IMG/VR virus record: IMGVR_UViG_3300027974_002422
Coordinates: 1 to 29,510 of that record
DNA from: a virus
DNA length: 29,510 nt
Strand: one strand, 5' to 3'
How positions within the stretch are numbered: position 1 is the stretch's first letter; every line of letters begins with the position of its first letter. This document shows positions 14,548 to 23,797 of this stretch, piece by piece. A program made the position numbers and the translations under genes. Below the pieces are notes generated by a model. That model was not told the origin of the DNA, searched no databases, and saw only the letters and a program-made list of their open reading frames with translations.

Positions 14548-15497
14548 ACTTTATAATAATTGTACACATCATCTACTATTTCATCAATATTATATCGAGG
14601 AGACCACCCTAGTAAATTAATAATTTTATTTGCATCTGGAATCTTGTCCCATGCTTCCTCATATAGAGGGCCATGAATAGTCTTTGGGTCAACTAAAGTT
14701 ATTTCTGACTTTGAAGAAGCAACCTTGTGTAAAACTTTTTCTGCGAGTCCCCGGATTGTTGTGATGTTATCCTTATTACCAACATTCCAGACTTCATTCA
14801 TTTTATTAGACACACTTGTAAGATATATACCATCCACAATATCCTTCACATGGGTAAATGCTCTTACCTGATTACCATCACCAAATACTGTTATTGGCTG
14901 ATCATGTAAAGCCTGCAGCATAAATGTAGGGAGCACAAAGCCACCATTCTTCAACTGGCGAGCACCACTTATGTTGAATGGTCTAATAATTTGATATTGA
15001 ATATCGGAAACCTTTGCAGTATTGCTGAGCACTACTTCAGCTGTAAGCTTGGCCATCGCGTATTCATTTCTAACCTTATACTCCCCAACAAGAATTTTAT
15101 AATCATCTTCTTTTAAGAAAACAGCTTTATCACGATAGCCGTATATTTCTGAGGTACTTACAAATATTAACGGACATTTATTTACCTTTGCTCCTTCAAT
15201 TCCCCAATAGATATCTTCTAGTATATATTTGGCCATTTTTCCAGAATGCTTGAGTATGCCTGCAGGTCCAACAGGGCTAGCCAAATGTACTATCAAATCA
15301 AATTCTTTAGTATTCCACTTGTAGCTCAAAACATCTTGCTTTATGAGCTTAACTGATTGTAATAATGTATTAGTATCATCTACCGTGGATGTGGTAAAGT
15401 TATCTATAACGGTTACATCAAACCCCTCAGCAAGATATTTTTCTATTGAATGGGTGCCAAGAAAGCCAGCACCGCCCGTAATAAGAACTTTAGGCAT
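14544..15497 (-). CDS. NAD-dependent nucleotide-sugar epimerase/dehydratase
   Basis: A 317-residue extended SDR enzyme. The Rossmann loop GGAGFLGTH is at 8-16, [10 protein letters not shown] at 71-80, STSEIYG at 114-120, and Tyr146-X3-Lys150 in [19 protein letters not shown] and [11 protein letters not shown] follow, with a closing [14 protein letters not shown]. The S-E-IYG and P-FN-GARQ segments resemble UDP-glucuronate decarboxylase/ArnA-type and dTDP-glucose 4,6-dehydratase branches. The neighbouring dehydrogenase-like gene would fit a UDP-glucuronate-to-UDP-xylose route, but this is inference. It differs clearly from the epimerase at 9414-10322. Confidence 0.87.
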   Translation of the reverse strand: MPKVLITGGAGFLGTHSIEKYLAEGFDVTVIDNFTTSTVDDTNTLLQSVKLIKQDVLSYKWNTKEFDLIVHLASPVGPAGILKHSGKMAKYILEDIYWGIEGAKVNKCPLIFVSTSEIYGYRDKAVFLKEDDYKILVGEYKVRNEYAMAKLTAEVVLSNTAKVSDIQYQIIRPFNISGARQLKNGGFVLPTFMLQALHDQPITVFGDGNQVRAFTHVKDIVDGIYLTSVSNKMNEVWNVGNKDNITTIRGLAEKVLHKVASSKSEITLVDPKTIHGPLYEEAWDKIPDANKIINLLGWSPRYNIDEIVDDVYNYYKV

Positions 15498-15526
15498 ATA
15501 AAAGTTTATACAATATATTCAAGAAA

Positions 15527-16474
15527 TCAAGATATGGATGTTCTAATAGTCTTGACTATTTCAATTGCTCTAGCCTCTGTGGTACCAACATTATAAAGCC
15601 ATTTTCTTTGTTCTGCTAAATAATAAAAATATTCTTCCGTTGGCTTGTTGTCTACTAATAATCTATTAACGATAGCGTCCAATTCATCTCTTGTTGAGTA
15701 AGATAGGCAGGGAAGATTTTGAGGTGAACACAAGATGGGTTTCTTATTATAATCTCGGAAGAGTAAAACTGTGCCTGCTGCTATAATTTCATAGTGTCTC
15801 AAACAGTCCCATCCACCCTTTCTACATGTCAATCCAAACCAAGATTGCTGTAAATCATTGTAATATTCTTCTTCATCTGTAAACCTATGATGAGATGTCC
15901 CGCCACCTAAATCATTCACTTGCTCAAAGATTGCTGCATCAGGTGCAGTTTTTTGAAAAAGTTGATTCTTTATAGACAAATTAACTGGTCGAATTCTATG
16001 AACCGGTATACCAAAGCCTGTTGGAAAAACTTCTTCAATATCTTCAGTTAACTCTCGTTTAAAGCTCTTTTTAAACTGCGCACCTATTACAGTTTCATTA
16101 TTATGAGTAATCATGCGCGGGGCATTGCCATATAGATCGTGTCCGTCTAACACCCATACATTGCTAGAAATAGATTTTAATTCAGATAGCTTATCTTCAC
16201 CATACATGTGGCCATCACCATATAATATTGCATCAATATCTATTAGATTTCTTTCTTTTTCTGATATATCCAATACAGGGTAAGTTAATAGACTAAATCC
16301 TTTTCCATGTAATGTATTTTTTGGTGTAGCACTAAAATCATGATACATAATCTTCTTCTTGGGGTAATCAATACAATTTTGACTTAGTATCGATCTCAGT
16401 CCGTGTAGAATAGATACCTCAAGCAAATCGCCCTGCTTATCAGGGGCGATTGTTGGTACAAACACTAACTTCAT
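15527..16474 (-). CDS. Glycosyltransferase-like protein (GT-B C-terminal half)
   Basis: A 315-residue protein. The best landmark is at about 216-240, TCRKGGWDCLRHYEIIAAG, followed by TVLLFRD. This has the form of the donor-site loop of glycosyl transferase family 1-like and exostosin-like enzymes, where a bulky-acidic helix precedes G-T/A-V. The N-terminal 200 residues show alternating strand-helix sequence without a recognised motif. It lies between a methyltransferase (ATGA overlap) and an epimerase. The role in glycan assembly is inferred mainly from this motif and from context. Confidence 0.6.
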   Translation of the reverse strand: MKLVFVPTIAPDKQGDLLEVSILHGLRSILSQNCIDYPKKKIMYHDFSATPKNTLHGKGFSLLTYPVLDISEKERNLIDIDAILYGDGHMYGEDKLSELKSISSNVWVLDGHDLYGNAPRMITHNNETVIGAQFKKSFKRELTEDIEEVFPTGFGIPVHRIRPVNLSIKNQLFQKTAPDAAIFEQVNDLGGGTSHHRFTDEEEYYNDLQQSWFGLTCRKGGWDCLRHYEIIAAGTVLLFRDYNKKPILCSPQNLPCLSYSTRDELDAIVNRLLVDNKPTEEYFYYLAEQRKWLYNVGTTEARAIEIVKTIRTSIS

Positions 16475-17067
16475 TGTCTTCTGAAAAAAAGACCTCTATG
16501 CTCGAAATGATTACCATCAAACGTTGGGCAAAATTGCATACGATCTAGCTTCGCCTTTTCTTTTAATGTATTGGTATATTCTTCATCAAATATAAATCCT
16601 CTTCTTTCAAATGTATCGACCCAATATTGCTTAGGCTGACAATTTACATGATGGTGACCGGGTTGGTTGGGACCCGCAAATGTCATAATAATATATTTTC
16701 CACTATCAAAACAAGGCAAATAATTCTTCATATACTGCTCTTCAACGTGCTCAACAAACTCAACACTAAAAACTAAGTCATATTTTTTCTCAGGCAATAC
16801 TTGAGATTGTATAAAATCGATTTGTTTTACGCGGTCAGATATTACACTCTGTTGTACGGCTGTGGGGCTGCCGTCGATACCAAGGACTTTGCAGCCAAGA
16901 TCTTGAAATCGTTTTAATGCAAATCCGCGACCACAACCTACATCTAATACAGATGTAATACTTAAGTCTTTAACAACAAATTCATAGAGACATGGGTAAT
17001 CAGTTGCTGGATCTCCCTCATACATAAATCCACCCAAATGGCCTTCGTTTGTTACCATTCCATTCAT
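16471..17067 (-). CDS. SAM-dependent methyltransferase (class I), paralogue of the one at 12167
   Basis: A 198-residue protein with motif I SVLDVGCGRGFALKRF (DVGCGRG 42-48), then VLGIDGSPTA and FSVEFVEHVEEQY. GPNQPGHHHVN follows, and the C-terminus ends HRGLFFRRQ. It matches the other methyltransferase of this run in order and wording of motifs, including the N-terminal EGHLGG and the C-terminal RGLFF. The pair probably arose by duplication and modifies different positions of the same glycan or different glycans. It is coupled to both neighbours by ATGA overlaps. Confidence 0.85.
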   Translation of the reverse strand: MNGMVTNEGHLGGFMYEGDPATDYPCLYEFVVKDLSITSVLDVGCGRGFALKRFQDLGCKVLGIDGSPTAVQQSVISDRVKQIDFIQSQVLPEKKYDLVFSVEFVEHVEEQYMKNYLPCFDSGKYIIMTFAGPNQPGHHHVNCQPKQYWVDTFERRGFIFDEEYTNTLKEKAKLDRMQFCPTFDGNHFEHRGLFFRRQ

Positions 17068-17798
17068 ATAATTTTGCGTATAATTTGCCTATTGTAGAGC
17101 TGTTGTGAGGGTGATAACCCTTTGCCAGGTCCACTATAATTTATATTAAGTTTTGAATTATTCCACTCTAACCAAGACCTGCTAATTTCTGGACGCTCTG
17201 GTCTAAGAAATAAATCCCAATGCTGATACGTTTCTTCAGACAGCAGTCTATAGACACTGTCAGGGTGTGCTTCATATTTTAAATCCCAGTGTTTCTTTGA
17301 ATCGTGGCACCCTGGTACATTTAGAGGTGATTTCCAATCATAGGAATATGTACTGTCGCAGCTCTCATATAAACAAATATTCGCCTCTCTCATCCTCCAA
17401 ACCCAATCTACATCTTCCCATCCACCGTGTTTAAATCTTTCATCCCACCACCCAATTTTTCTGATTAACTCCTTAGCGAACCCCATAAAGCCAACATTGT
17501 ACAGCAAAACACATGCAAAACCATTTTCAAGCAAATGTATCATTTTTTCAACTTCTTCAACTTTTGGAAATGTTCTATCATTTATAAGAATTACCCATTC
17601 TGTAGGAGATGTTGCCACAGAGTGATTAATAAGCTGGGAGTAAGACGGGTACATTAAAGGATATCTATCAATACGATTATTCCAATAGACTTTATATTTT
17701 TCTTCAAGAGGCTCAAGGGATTTTATCTGAGATTCAACAATATCTGTGCTACATCCACAGTGTAAGCAGATTGTAAGGCTATCAATTCTTATAGCCAT
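17064..17798 (-). CDS. Glycosyltransferase family 2-like (GT-A)
   Basis: About 244 residues from the ATG at 17798; an upstream ATG at 17813 would lengthen the overlap with the previous gene. The N-terminus has the beta-alpha start of GT-A enzymes (LTICLHCGCSTDIVESQIKSL), EWVILINDRTFP at 68-78 takes the place of the DxD region, and GGWEDVDWVWRMREA at 125-139 is the typical ED-D-xx-R acceptor motif of family 2. The predicted role is adding a sugar to the surface glycan. The metal-binding DxD is reduced to NDR, so activity cannot be taken for granted. Confidence 0.75.
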   Translation of the reverse strand: MAIRIDSLTICLHCGCSTDIVESQIKSLEPLEEKYKVYWNNRIDRYPLMYPSYSQLINHSVATSPTEWVILINDRTFPKVEEVEKMIHLLENGFACVLLYNVGFMGFAKELIRKIGWWDERFKHGGWEDVDWVWRMREANICLYESCDSTYSYDWKSPLNVPGCHDSKKHWDLKYEAHPDSVYRLLSEETYQHWDLFLRPERPEISRSWLEWNNSKLNINYSGPGKGLSPSQQLYNRQIIRKII

Positions 17799-18547
17799 TT
17801 CTGTACATCCCACGGTTGACCACCCGCATAATGACGAATGACAACATCTTCATCTTTTACTTTATTAATATTAAATCTATCGTCGGAATTGAATTCATGT
17901 GTAGCGTTCCAACTAGCAGGTAGTATCTCCACATGTTCATTTAGTTCATCTAGGGTATAAATGGTATCCTCTGTTTTTGCGGAATGAAATCCATTATTCG
18001 GAAGCTCTACAAACGGTATATCCGAATGGCGTTGAATACCAGCGAGCGAATACCAGGAAGCTTGCTCTCTAAATTGATTCCAAAAACTCGACATATGGTT
18101 ATTAAAAGCAATGTGCGGGGTCTCTATGTCTTTTAGCTTTTGATAACGCTCTTCATTTAAGATATTACTAATCAATTCACGGGACCAACTATTAACTTTG
18201 ATTGAATAGTTACCCATACAATGGGTATTGCCGCTATCGATAGAATATGTAAATGATTTTTTACATGCATAGTCCTTATCTAGCTGTACAATATACATAT
18301 CAGCATCCAAATGGGTTACTACATCCCCATCTACTATTTTATTGCTATTGATAGCATCCTGTAAGATAGTGAACTTCCACCATGTAGGATTATTTCTAAA
18401 AGTTTCAATACAATGCTCATTACGCACCTCAATATATTTGAACTCATGCTTTTCACAATAAGCTTTATTTCGAGGAGAAATCTTTGTATCAAATATCTCT
18501 TGTCGATGATCTTTGTATCTGGCAATAACGAATAAAACCTTCTTCAT
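17789..18547 (-). CDS. GT-A glycosyltransferase, GT34-like (galactosyl/mannosyltransferase type)
   Basis: A 252-residue protein. It begins MKKVLFVIARYKD. PTWWKFTILQDAI (about 54-66) is followed by VVTHLDADMYIV, with DxD as Asp81-Ala-Asp83. A late VIRHYAGGQPWDVQKWL parallels the H-x-x-G motif that ends the catalytic domain of family 34-like enzymes. It probably uses a nucleotide-sugar donor and manganese. It overlaps the upstream exostosin-like gene in ATGA and the downstream family 2 enzyme by 10 bases. Confidence 0.75.
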   Translation of the reverse strand: MKKVLFVIARYKDHRQEIFDTKISPRNKAYCEKHEFKYIEVRNEHCIETFRNNPTWWKFTILQDAINSNKIVDGDVVTHLDADMYIVQLDKDYACKKSFTYSIDSGNTHCMGNYSIKVNSWSRELISNILNEERYQKLKDIETPHIAFNNHMSSFWNQFREQASWYSLAGIQRHSDIPFVELPNNGFHSAKTEDTIYTLDELNEHVEILPASWNATHEFNSDDRFNINKVKDEDVVIRHYAGGQPWDVQKWL

Positions 18548-19413
18548 ACAATGTTTTTAATTTCTTTATATATGCCCTCACACGCACCAGATAGCGAGAA
18601 GTACTCTTTGTATACTTTTCGGCCTGCTGCAAGCATAGCCTGCTGTTTTTCTGGTGTTATTTGTGAAAGTATTTCCTTTAATTTAGGTATCTGATCTATT
18701 TTAACCAGCACGCAAAAACTATGCCAATCTATAAAATTGCTAAACGGAAAAAAATCTTTGTCATAGACAAAGACAGGTATACTGTTTAATTGTAGGGCTT
18801 CATAAAGTCTGAAGCTCTGCAAACCGTATCCTCTCGGACATAGTGTAAAGATTGAGCGTTGTGTTGTTTCAATAAATTCTTTTAATTGATCTTGCTGTAT
18901 AATGTTAGACCACCCTCTTGGTTTTGTAAAGTAGAAATCCGGATCACTCTGAAAATACTCATATAGTTTTAATCTGCATGCATATTTGTCGTTGTTTAAA
19001 ATTGTACCAACGAATGAACAGAGGATATCTCTATCACAAGGCTTGATGTATGCAGACGGCAAAGCTGAGCATATCAGCGGAATTGGTATACCCGGTTTAT
19101 TGCCACCTGCAACAAAATTAATTGTATGGGTCGGTAGAGTCTCCTGGATCCCATCATCGAACTGACATACGGTAAAGTATTTCTTATTCTTTGGTAGAAG
19201 ATTAATATATTGTTGAATAGCATCGCTCGATATCCCATTAAGATAGAGATTGGTCCAGTAAGCTGGAATCAGAGTTACGCCTAGCTTGTCAAAGCGTAAT
19301 TTATTTTTTTTATAAAACGAATAGAAATACTCCTCAAGATACGGACCAACATGATAAGGTGGATATGTGGGGAACAGCGGCGCTGGTCTTAAGGCTTTAA
19401 AATCAACGACCAT
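18544..19413 (-). CDS. Exostosin-like glycosyltransferase (GT47 type)
   Basis: A 289-residue protein. The donor-binding core is clear: ILCSFVGTILNN (130-141), then RSIFTLCPRGYGLQSFRLYE with CPRGYG at 192-197, and EALQLNSIPVFVYD right after it. CPRG-G-x-S-xR-x-E-A-x-x-G-x-I-P-V is the hallmark of exostosin/GT47 enzymes and of related bacterial and phage proteins. The role is to transfer a sugar to a growing glycan. It overlaps the preceding gene by 11 bases, and its stop sits in the next gene's ATGA. Confidence 0.82.
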   Translation of the reverse strand: MVVDFKALRPAPLFPTYPPYHVGPYLEEYFYSFYKKNKLRFDKLGVTLIPAYWTNLYLNGISSDAIQQYINLLPKNKKYFTVCQFDDGIQETLPTHTINFVAGGNKPGIPIPLICSALPSAYIKPCDRDILCSFVGTILNNDKYACRLKLYEYFQSDPDFYFTKPRGWSNIIQQDQLKEFIETTQRSIFTLCPRGYGLQSFRLYEALQLNSIPVFVYDKDFFPFSNFIDWHSFCVLVKIDQIPKLKEILSQITPEKQQAMLAAGRKVYKEYFSLSGACEGIYKEIKNIV

Positions 19414-20104
19414 TTACTTTTTTCTTTACTATGTCAAGTAGCTTTGTTTTATTATCAATACCAGCTGTCCAGTTTGCATGATGCATGATAATATCCTTCG
19501 GCACAGTAAAATCTTCTGATTGTGGTGTCCAGCTACCTCGGCATGCACCGAATTTGTTTGGTGAGGCTGCAATATGCCCGTATGTCCAGTATGCAGCTGG
19601 CATAAACGCCCACCGCACAGCAATGGATGGAAATTGTGCAACGTTCTGCAGCAAGTAATTTGCTAACACCTGCTCTTGACTGAACTGGTTCGAATCGAGA
19701 TTACCGAGAACAGTCTTGAAGAAAGTTCGAGTTTGCTTGTTGTTTCGAACTGCAAAGAAACCTGTGTTTACACCACCAATCACATCATTCTGCCAGAGAA
19801 TATCGAGGTTCGACATACGAGTAACAATATCATCGTAAAAGTCTTTAAAGAATTGAATATCCGGGTCTATGAACATAAAAATCTCATCGTCTTTGCATTC
19901 CTTTATCTTCTCATAAAAGCAAGTAGACTTATCACGCATTGTCTCCTTCCAGCCAGGCGATTCAAAGCTGGCTGTAGCGCAATGTTGCGGTCTATGTAAT
20001 ATAGTAAGCTCTATTTCTTTTCGAAATGGAAATGTAGGCATAAAATAGTCTGTCAAAAACTTTTTATGAGAGTCAGTAAAGAGGGTGTATGCTTTAATAA
20101 TCAC
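19403..20104 (-). CDS. Nucleotide-sugar transferase, GT77-like (GT-A)
   Basis: A 233-residue protein beginning at GTG. Residues 75-83 (IFMFIDPDI) hold the DxD as Asp80-Pro-Asp82. GGVNTGFFAVRNN (110-122) is a signature of family 77/8-like enzymes. A late IIMHHANWTAG provides the His that usually closes the metal site. The substrate is unknown. A 34-base gap to the previous gene contains ATAATAAT just before the start, so an internal promoter is possible. Confidence 0.78.
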   Translation of the reverse strand: MIIKAYTLFTDSHKKFLTDYFMPTFPFRKEIELTILHRPQHCATASFESPGWKETMRDKSTCFYEKIKECKDDEIFMFIDPDIQFFKDFYDDIVTRMSNLDILWQNDVIGGVNTGFFAVRNNKQTRTFFKTVLGNLDSNQFSQEQVLANYLLQNVAQFPSIAVRWAFMPAAYWTYGHIAASPNKFGACRGSWTPQSEDFTVPKDIIMHHANWTAGIDNKTKLLDIVKKKVNGR

Positions 20105-20138
20105 AGTATTATTATATCGATTGTCAGGTGTTTTGCAA

Positions 20139-20966
20139 TCAACGATAAGACCAATAGTTTTGCTTAAACCATTCTTCGCTAAAGTATTGTTTCTCCAAAT
20201 CTAATTCATCTTCATGTGGCATCCAATAATTTTCACCTGGGCGTTGCAACAAGACATGAAACAGGTAGTTATGCCACATATCAGAATCAAATTTGTAGGG
20301 CTTCCAGAATATGCCATTATTATAGTCTAATTCTGGTGATGGCAAATGTGCATCATCACCGTGTATCTGATGAAATGTTGGTGCTGGCCATTTGTTGCAA
20401 AGTGTGGAATTGCCATATTTCATGCATAATGTTGCATAGTGAACATCCCATGGTGGTGTGCCAAGAATATATGTTGGAAATTTATCTCTATTGGCCAACC
20501 ACCATGATGTCTTGATGCAGAATGTATCAAACCCAGCAACCTGATAGTGGCTGGCAACAATTTTATCATCAAAAGACTTTATAGGTTCAATGGCCAAACG
20601 CGATGTTGGATATGTTTCATAATCTGTTGATTCGACGAATTTAAAATATCTATCTGAAATAATAATATCATCATTTGTGAAACAAAAATACTCATAATTT
20701 AAATTTGCAAGACTATCAAAAAGTTCCTTGAGCATCGGTATTGTGCGCTTTGAAATGCCTTTGATGTAGTCGTGATTTGTCTCTTTAAGACAACGCAATG
20801 TTTTAAACTCTTCATGCAATCTGCCCTGTATCCCGTCATCTGCAAATTGTAAATTAAAGAGATCGATATTCGGGAACTGTTTTTTCAGATCTACCATAGA
20901 AGATAGAGCTAGATCTGTGCGGTTACTTTTTCCAAAAATATTTAAACCAAGAGCTATTTTCTTCAT
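20139..20966 (-). CDS. GT-A-like glycosyltransferase, unclassified
   Basis: A 275-residue protein. A GT-A-like start (MKKIALGLNIFGKSNRTDL) is followed by YEYFCFTNDDIIIS at about 91-104. There NDD takes the DxD position and is followed by hydrophobic residues, as in many nucleotide-diphospho-sugar transferases. GTPPWDVHYATLCM and HQIHGDDAHLP are further conserved-looking stretches with possible metal-binding His and Asp. No exact family assigned. Its start is in an ATGA overlap with guaC. Confidence 0.62.
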   Translation of the reverse strand: MKKIALGLNIFGKSNRTDLALSSMVDLKKQFPNIDLFNLQFADDGIQGRLHEEFKTLRCLKETNHDYIKGISKRTIPMLKELFDSLANLNYEYFCFTNDDIIISDRYFKFVESTDYETYPTSRLAIEPIKSFDDKIVASHYQVAGFDTFCIKTSWWLANRDKFPTYILGTPPWDVHYATLCMKYGNSTLCNKWPAPTFHQIHGDDAHLPSPELDYNNGIFWKPYKFDSDMWHNYLFHVLLQRPGENYWMPHEDELDLEKQYFSEEWFKQNYWSYR

Positions 20967-21925
20967 GAAAGTATACAGTGCTCCACATGTCTTAGATCAT
21001 CGAGAGATGTGCCACCGCTATAACTTATTGCGGAAGCCAAATCCTGTCTAATCTCTTCTAACTTCTGTGAGTATGTCATGGTGTTTTGAGGAATTCGCTT
21101 GAGAGTGCCTTCAATATGTACATGCTCTGTCTTGTTATGAGTAGATGCTGAACCATAGTAAAGCTTGTATGTTGTACCATCTTCACCTACAACAATGTCA
21201 GAGGGACTGTCGCTACATTCAGCAAAAATGGAACCACACATGACCATTGTGGCCCCTGCTGTAATAGCTTTGGCAATGTCTCCATTGCAGCGAATACCAC
21301 CATCAGCAATAATAGGAAGCCCCAAATGTGCACCAGCAATTTCTTGTATACATGTGAACATTGGCATGGTAAAGCCAGTTTTATCTTTAGTTGTGCATGC
21401 ATTACCCTGACCTACACCCACCTTGATTGCATCTGCACCGGCATCCTTCAATTCACGTGCACCTTCTGCTGTGGCTATGTTACCAGCAATTAAGAAAGTC
21501 TCTGGTAGTTCACTCTTAATAAACTTCACCATTTCCAAAGCTTGAATAGAATGACCATGAGCTATGTCAATAGTAATATACTCTGGCTTAATATCAGATC
21601 GCTTCATAAGATCAATTAAACGCCTGTCTTCAGCTGTTACACCAACACTAATTGAAATGAAATGTGATCCACTGATAGCGCGTCGCATGAACGCGAGTGT
21701 GTCATCAAATCTGTGCATAATATAAAAGCAATTTTCTTGAGCCAAGCTGTGTGCAAGCTTGGGATCAATTGTGCATCGCATATTGGCTGGAATGATTGGA
21801 AGTCTGAATTTACGCTTTCCTAGAAGCACACCGGTATCTGCAAGTGAGCGTGATTTTAAAATACCCTTCTTCGGTATCAGACAAATATCTGAATATTTGT
21901 AAGCAATCTTAGCTTCGCTTCGCAT
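20963..21925 (-). CDS. guaC: GMP reductase
   Basis: A 320-residue TIM-barrel enzyme that reduces GMP to IMP with NADPH and ammonia release. It follows the Firmicute-type GuaC sequence almost throughout: YSDICLIPKK, SRSLADT, FRLPIIPANM, FYIMHRF, ISISVGV, PEYITIDIAHGHS, IAGNIATAEG, VGVGQGNACTTKDKTGF (catalytic Cys177, Thr179), PIIADGGIRCNGDIAKAI and SGGTSLDDLRHVE. Length and order favour GMP reductase over IMP dehydrogenase, which carries a CBS insert. It overlaps the glycosyltransferase upstream by 17 bases. In a phage this would recycle host GMP toward adenine nucleotides. Confidence 0.9.
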   Translation of the reverse strand: MRSEAKIAYKYSDICLIPKKGILKSRSLADTGVLLGKRKFRLPIIPANMRCTIDPKLAHSLAQENCFYIMHRFDDTLAFMRRAISGSHFISISVGVTAEDRRLIDLMKRSDIKPEYITIDIAHGHSIQALEMVKFIKSELPETFLIAGNIATAEGARELKDAGADAIKVGVGQGNACTTKDKTGFTMPMFTCIQEIAGAHLGLPIIADGGIRCNGDIAKAITAGATMVMCGSIFAECSDSPSDIVVGEDGTTYKLYYGSASTHNKTEHVHIEGTLKRIPQNTMTYSQKLEEIRQDLASAISYSGGTSLDDLRHVEHCILS

Positions 21926-22721
21926 ATTTTTTATAGATGTCTTTCATGATTTTTTTTACTTGATCTGGAGCAGTATCTGGTACCGCACCCTGCCATGCAG
22001 GCAAATAACCATGTTTCTTTTGGAAAATTTCTACACCTTTTTTAATGTTATCCTGCCAATCCTTTCGAGGTCTGATGGCACTGCTATTCTCTGAACATTC
22101 AATTTCATCCAGATAATCCATGCTGTTGGCCAGATCTGGAAAGTTCCAATAGGGTGTACAAAACCCTGCTTTATAGATACTATAATCATGATCCACATGC
22201 TCAAAGGCATTTGTATAGGCTTCATCGATCAGACCTACTTTCTCCAGAACTTCTTTTGTATAGTAACAAAATGCACCAACGCTATGTGCATTGATTGCAA
22301 TCCGTACTGCAGGGTATTCAACAACAAATCTAGGACACGCTGGTCCACCTGAAATGCCATTTTTATTTGCTGGTCCATGGTAGCCAAAGTTAAAATGCTG
22401 TATGCCTGTTTCATTTCTTGCCCGAATATATTCTTTAAATACATCAGGGTTCTTAACAAGAATATCATCCTCAATAACAAAGATATCTGTACATCCCTGA
22501 TCGAGTAAATATTTAAAGATCTTGTTCTTACTCCTACCAACACCAATATTTTTCTGGTTATGAATATACTCGAATTGCTTATTAGCTTTGAGTTTATCTA
22601 TGTCCTCGAAGTCTGCACCATCATTCACCACAACTAACCTGTCAATATAGTCTGGTATTGTGGATATGCATTTGATGAGAAATTTTGGCCTATTGCAAGT
22701 GACTATTCCTACGCCTATCAC
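21909..22721 (-). CDS. Glycosyltransferase family 2-like, first gene of the glycan run
   Basis: A 270-residue protein starting at GTG. It has a GT-A beginning (GVGIVTCNRPKFLIKCISTI), LVVVNDGADF (29-38), NIGVGRSKNKIFKYL, and FVIEDDILV with the acidic cluster Glu84-Asp-Asp86. A later AFEHVDHDYSIYKAG resembles the ED-D-x acceptor site of family 2. It is predicted to transfer a sugar from a nucleotide donor. TTATAATAAT just upstream of the GTG is the likely start of transcription for the whole minus-strand run. Confidence 0.8.
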   Translation of the reverse strand: MIGVGIVTCNRPKFLIKCISTIPDYIDRLVVVNDGADFEDIDKLKANKQFEYIHNQKNIGVGRSKNKIFKYLLDQGCTDIFVIEDDILVKNPDVFKEYIRARNETGIQHFNFGYHGPANKNGISGGPACPRFVVEYPAVRIAINAHSVGAFCYYTKEVLEKVGLIDEAYTNAFEHVDHDYSIYKAGFCTPYWNFPDLANSMDYLDEIECSENSSAIRPRKDWQDNIKKGVEIFQKKHGYLPAWQGAVPDTAPDQVKKIMKDIYKKYAKRS

Positions 22722-22769
22722 GTGAATTATTATAAGTTAAAATAACCATATTGCAACCTATTGTTCTAC

Positions 22770-22777
22770 AATAAATA
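22770..22777 (+). promoter_or_regulatory. Late-promoter-like AATAAATA motif
   Basis: AATAAATA ends six bases before the ATG of the glycine-rich fibre gene. The longer shared string AATAAATAACT also precedes the gene starting at 24033 on the other strand. Confidence 0.45.
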
Positions 22778-22783
22778 ACTCAT

Positions 22784-23797
22784 ATGCCAGCATTTACTAA
22801 TGTAAACATTAAAGACCTTACACAGATTGAAGAAGTAGTAAGTGGTAATTTACTATTAGTTGAGACAGAGACTGGTACAAATACTATTAATTTTGACAAC
22901 TTTGTTGTGGGTCCTGACAATGTCAGCTGGTACACAGCGTTTGAGACTGTTAGTGGACAAGTTGCCACATTGAGTGCCGATTTGGGTAACGTTAATTACA
23001 CAGAAAGATCTGCGGTAACTGCACTCAGCGCAGAAGTGCAACTTCTGGAAACACAATTTTACGCATTAACTGCAAATGTTACTACATTGAGCTCCAACTT
23101 TCTCGCTTTAAGTTCCAATGTAGTCAATCCAACAGCTATTGTAATTACAGCACCAGGTGTGGGATCTACTACATTCCCTTTAAGGTGGAATACAGTAAAG
23201 GTCACTACTGTTGGTGGAGGAGGAGGCGGTGGAGGCGCAAGTAATGCAACAGCTGCACCAGCTGCAGCCGGTGGTGGTGCTGGTCAGCTTTCCATAGGAT
23301 ATTTTTCTGGAGTAGGAGGACGAGTTTATCAATATAAAGTCGGTGTTGGTGGTGCTGGTGGTGCTTCATCTGGCGGCAATGGATTTAACGGGGATGTGAC
23401 ACATGTAACTATTCCCGTGTTTGGTGCAAATTTTGGCGTCTCAGCTAACGGTGGTGTAGCCGGCAATGGTTCAACTTCTAACTCCTCAACACCGGCTGGT
23501 GGTACAGGTGGATCAGGAAGTGGTGGACAAGCACTAATCACCATATCAGGTAACCCTGGTCAACTTGGCATAGGTAGCGCCACTTTTGCATCAGCAGTAG
23601 GCGGCAACGGTGGCCCAGGTTATCTTGGCCTAGGTACAGGGTACGGTAATAATGCATTCACAAACCTTGCTCAAGGTGCCGGTGGCGCTGGTACTTCTGG
23701 AACTGGTGCCGGCGGTGGTGGTGCAAGAGCGAACGGCACTGGCCAGACTGGTGGTCAAGGCGGTAGCGGCATTATAATTATTGAATTTATTGCTTAA
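22784..23797 (+). CDS. Glycine-rich tail fibre/adhesin
   Basis: A 337-residue protein. The N-terminus (1-50) looks like a short attachment region. Residues ~55-115 form heptad-like helical repeats (LSADLGNVNYTERSAVTAL, LETQFYALTANVTTLSSN) typical of trimeric fibre stalks. From about 143 a run of eight glycines opens a glycine-rich domain with GVGGAGGASSGGNGFNGD, TPAGGTGGSGSGG and GAGGGGARANG that ends in a hydrophobic GSGIIIIEFIA. Such domains occur at the tips of phage fibres and adhesins, where glycine helices can pack as in T-even gp38-type tips. It is the only plus-strand gene in this part and ends four bases into the convergent gene. Confidence 0.75.
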   Translation: MPAFTNVNIKDLTQIEEVVSGNLLLVETETGTNTINFDNFVVGPDNVSWYTAFETVSGQVATLSADLGNVNYTERSAVTALSAEVQLLETQFYALTANVTTLSSNFLALSSNVVNPTAIVITAPGVGSTTFPLRWNTVKVTTVGGGGGGGGASNATAAPAAAGGGAGQLSIGYFSGVGGRVYQYKVGVGGAGGASSGGNGFNGDVTHVTIPVFGANFGVSANGGVAGNGSTSNSSTPAGGTGGSGSGGQALITISGNPGQLGIGSATFASAVGGNGGPGYLGLGTGYGNNAFTNLAQGAGGAGTSGTGAGGGGARANGTGQTGGQGGSGIIIIEFIA

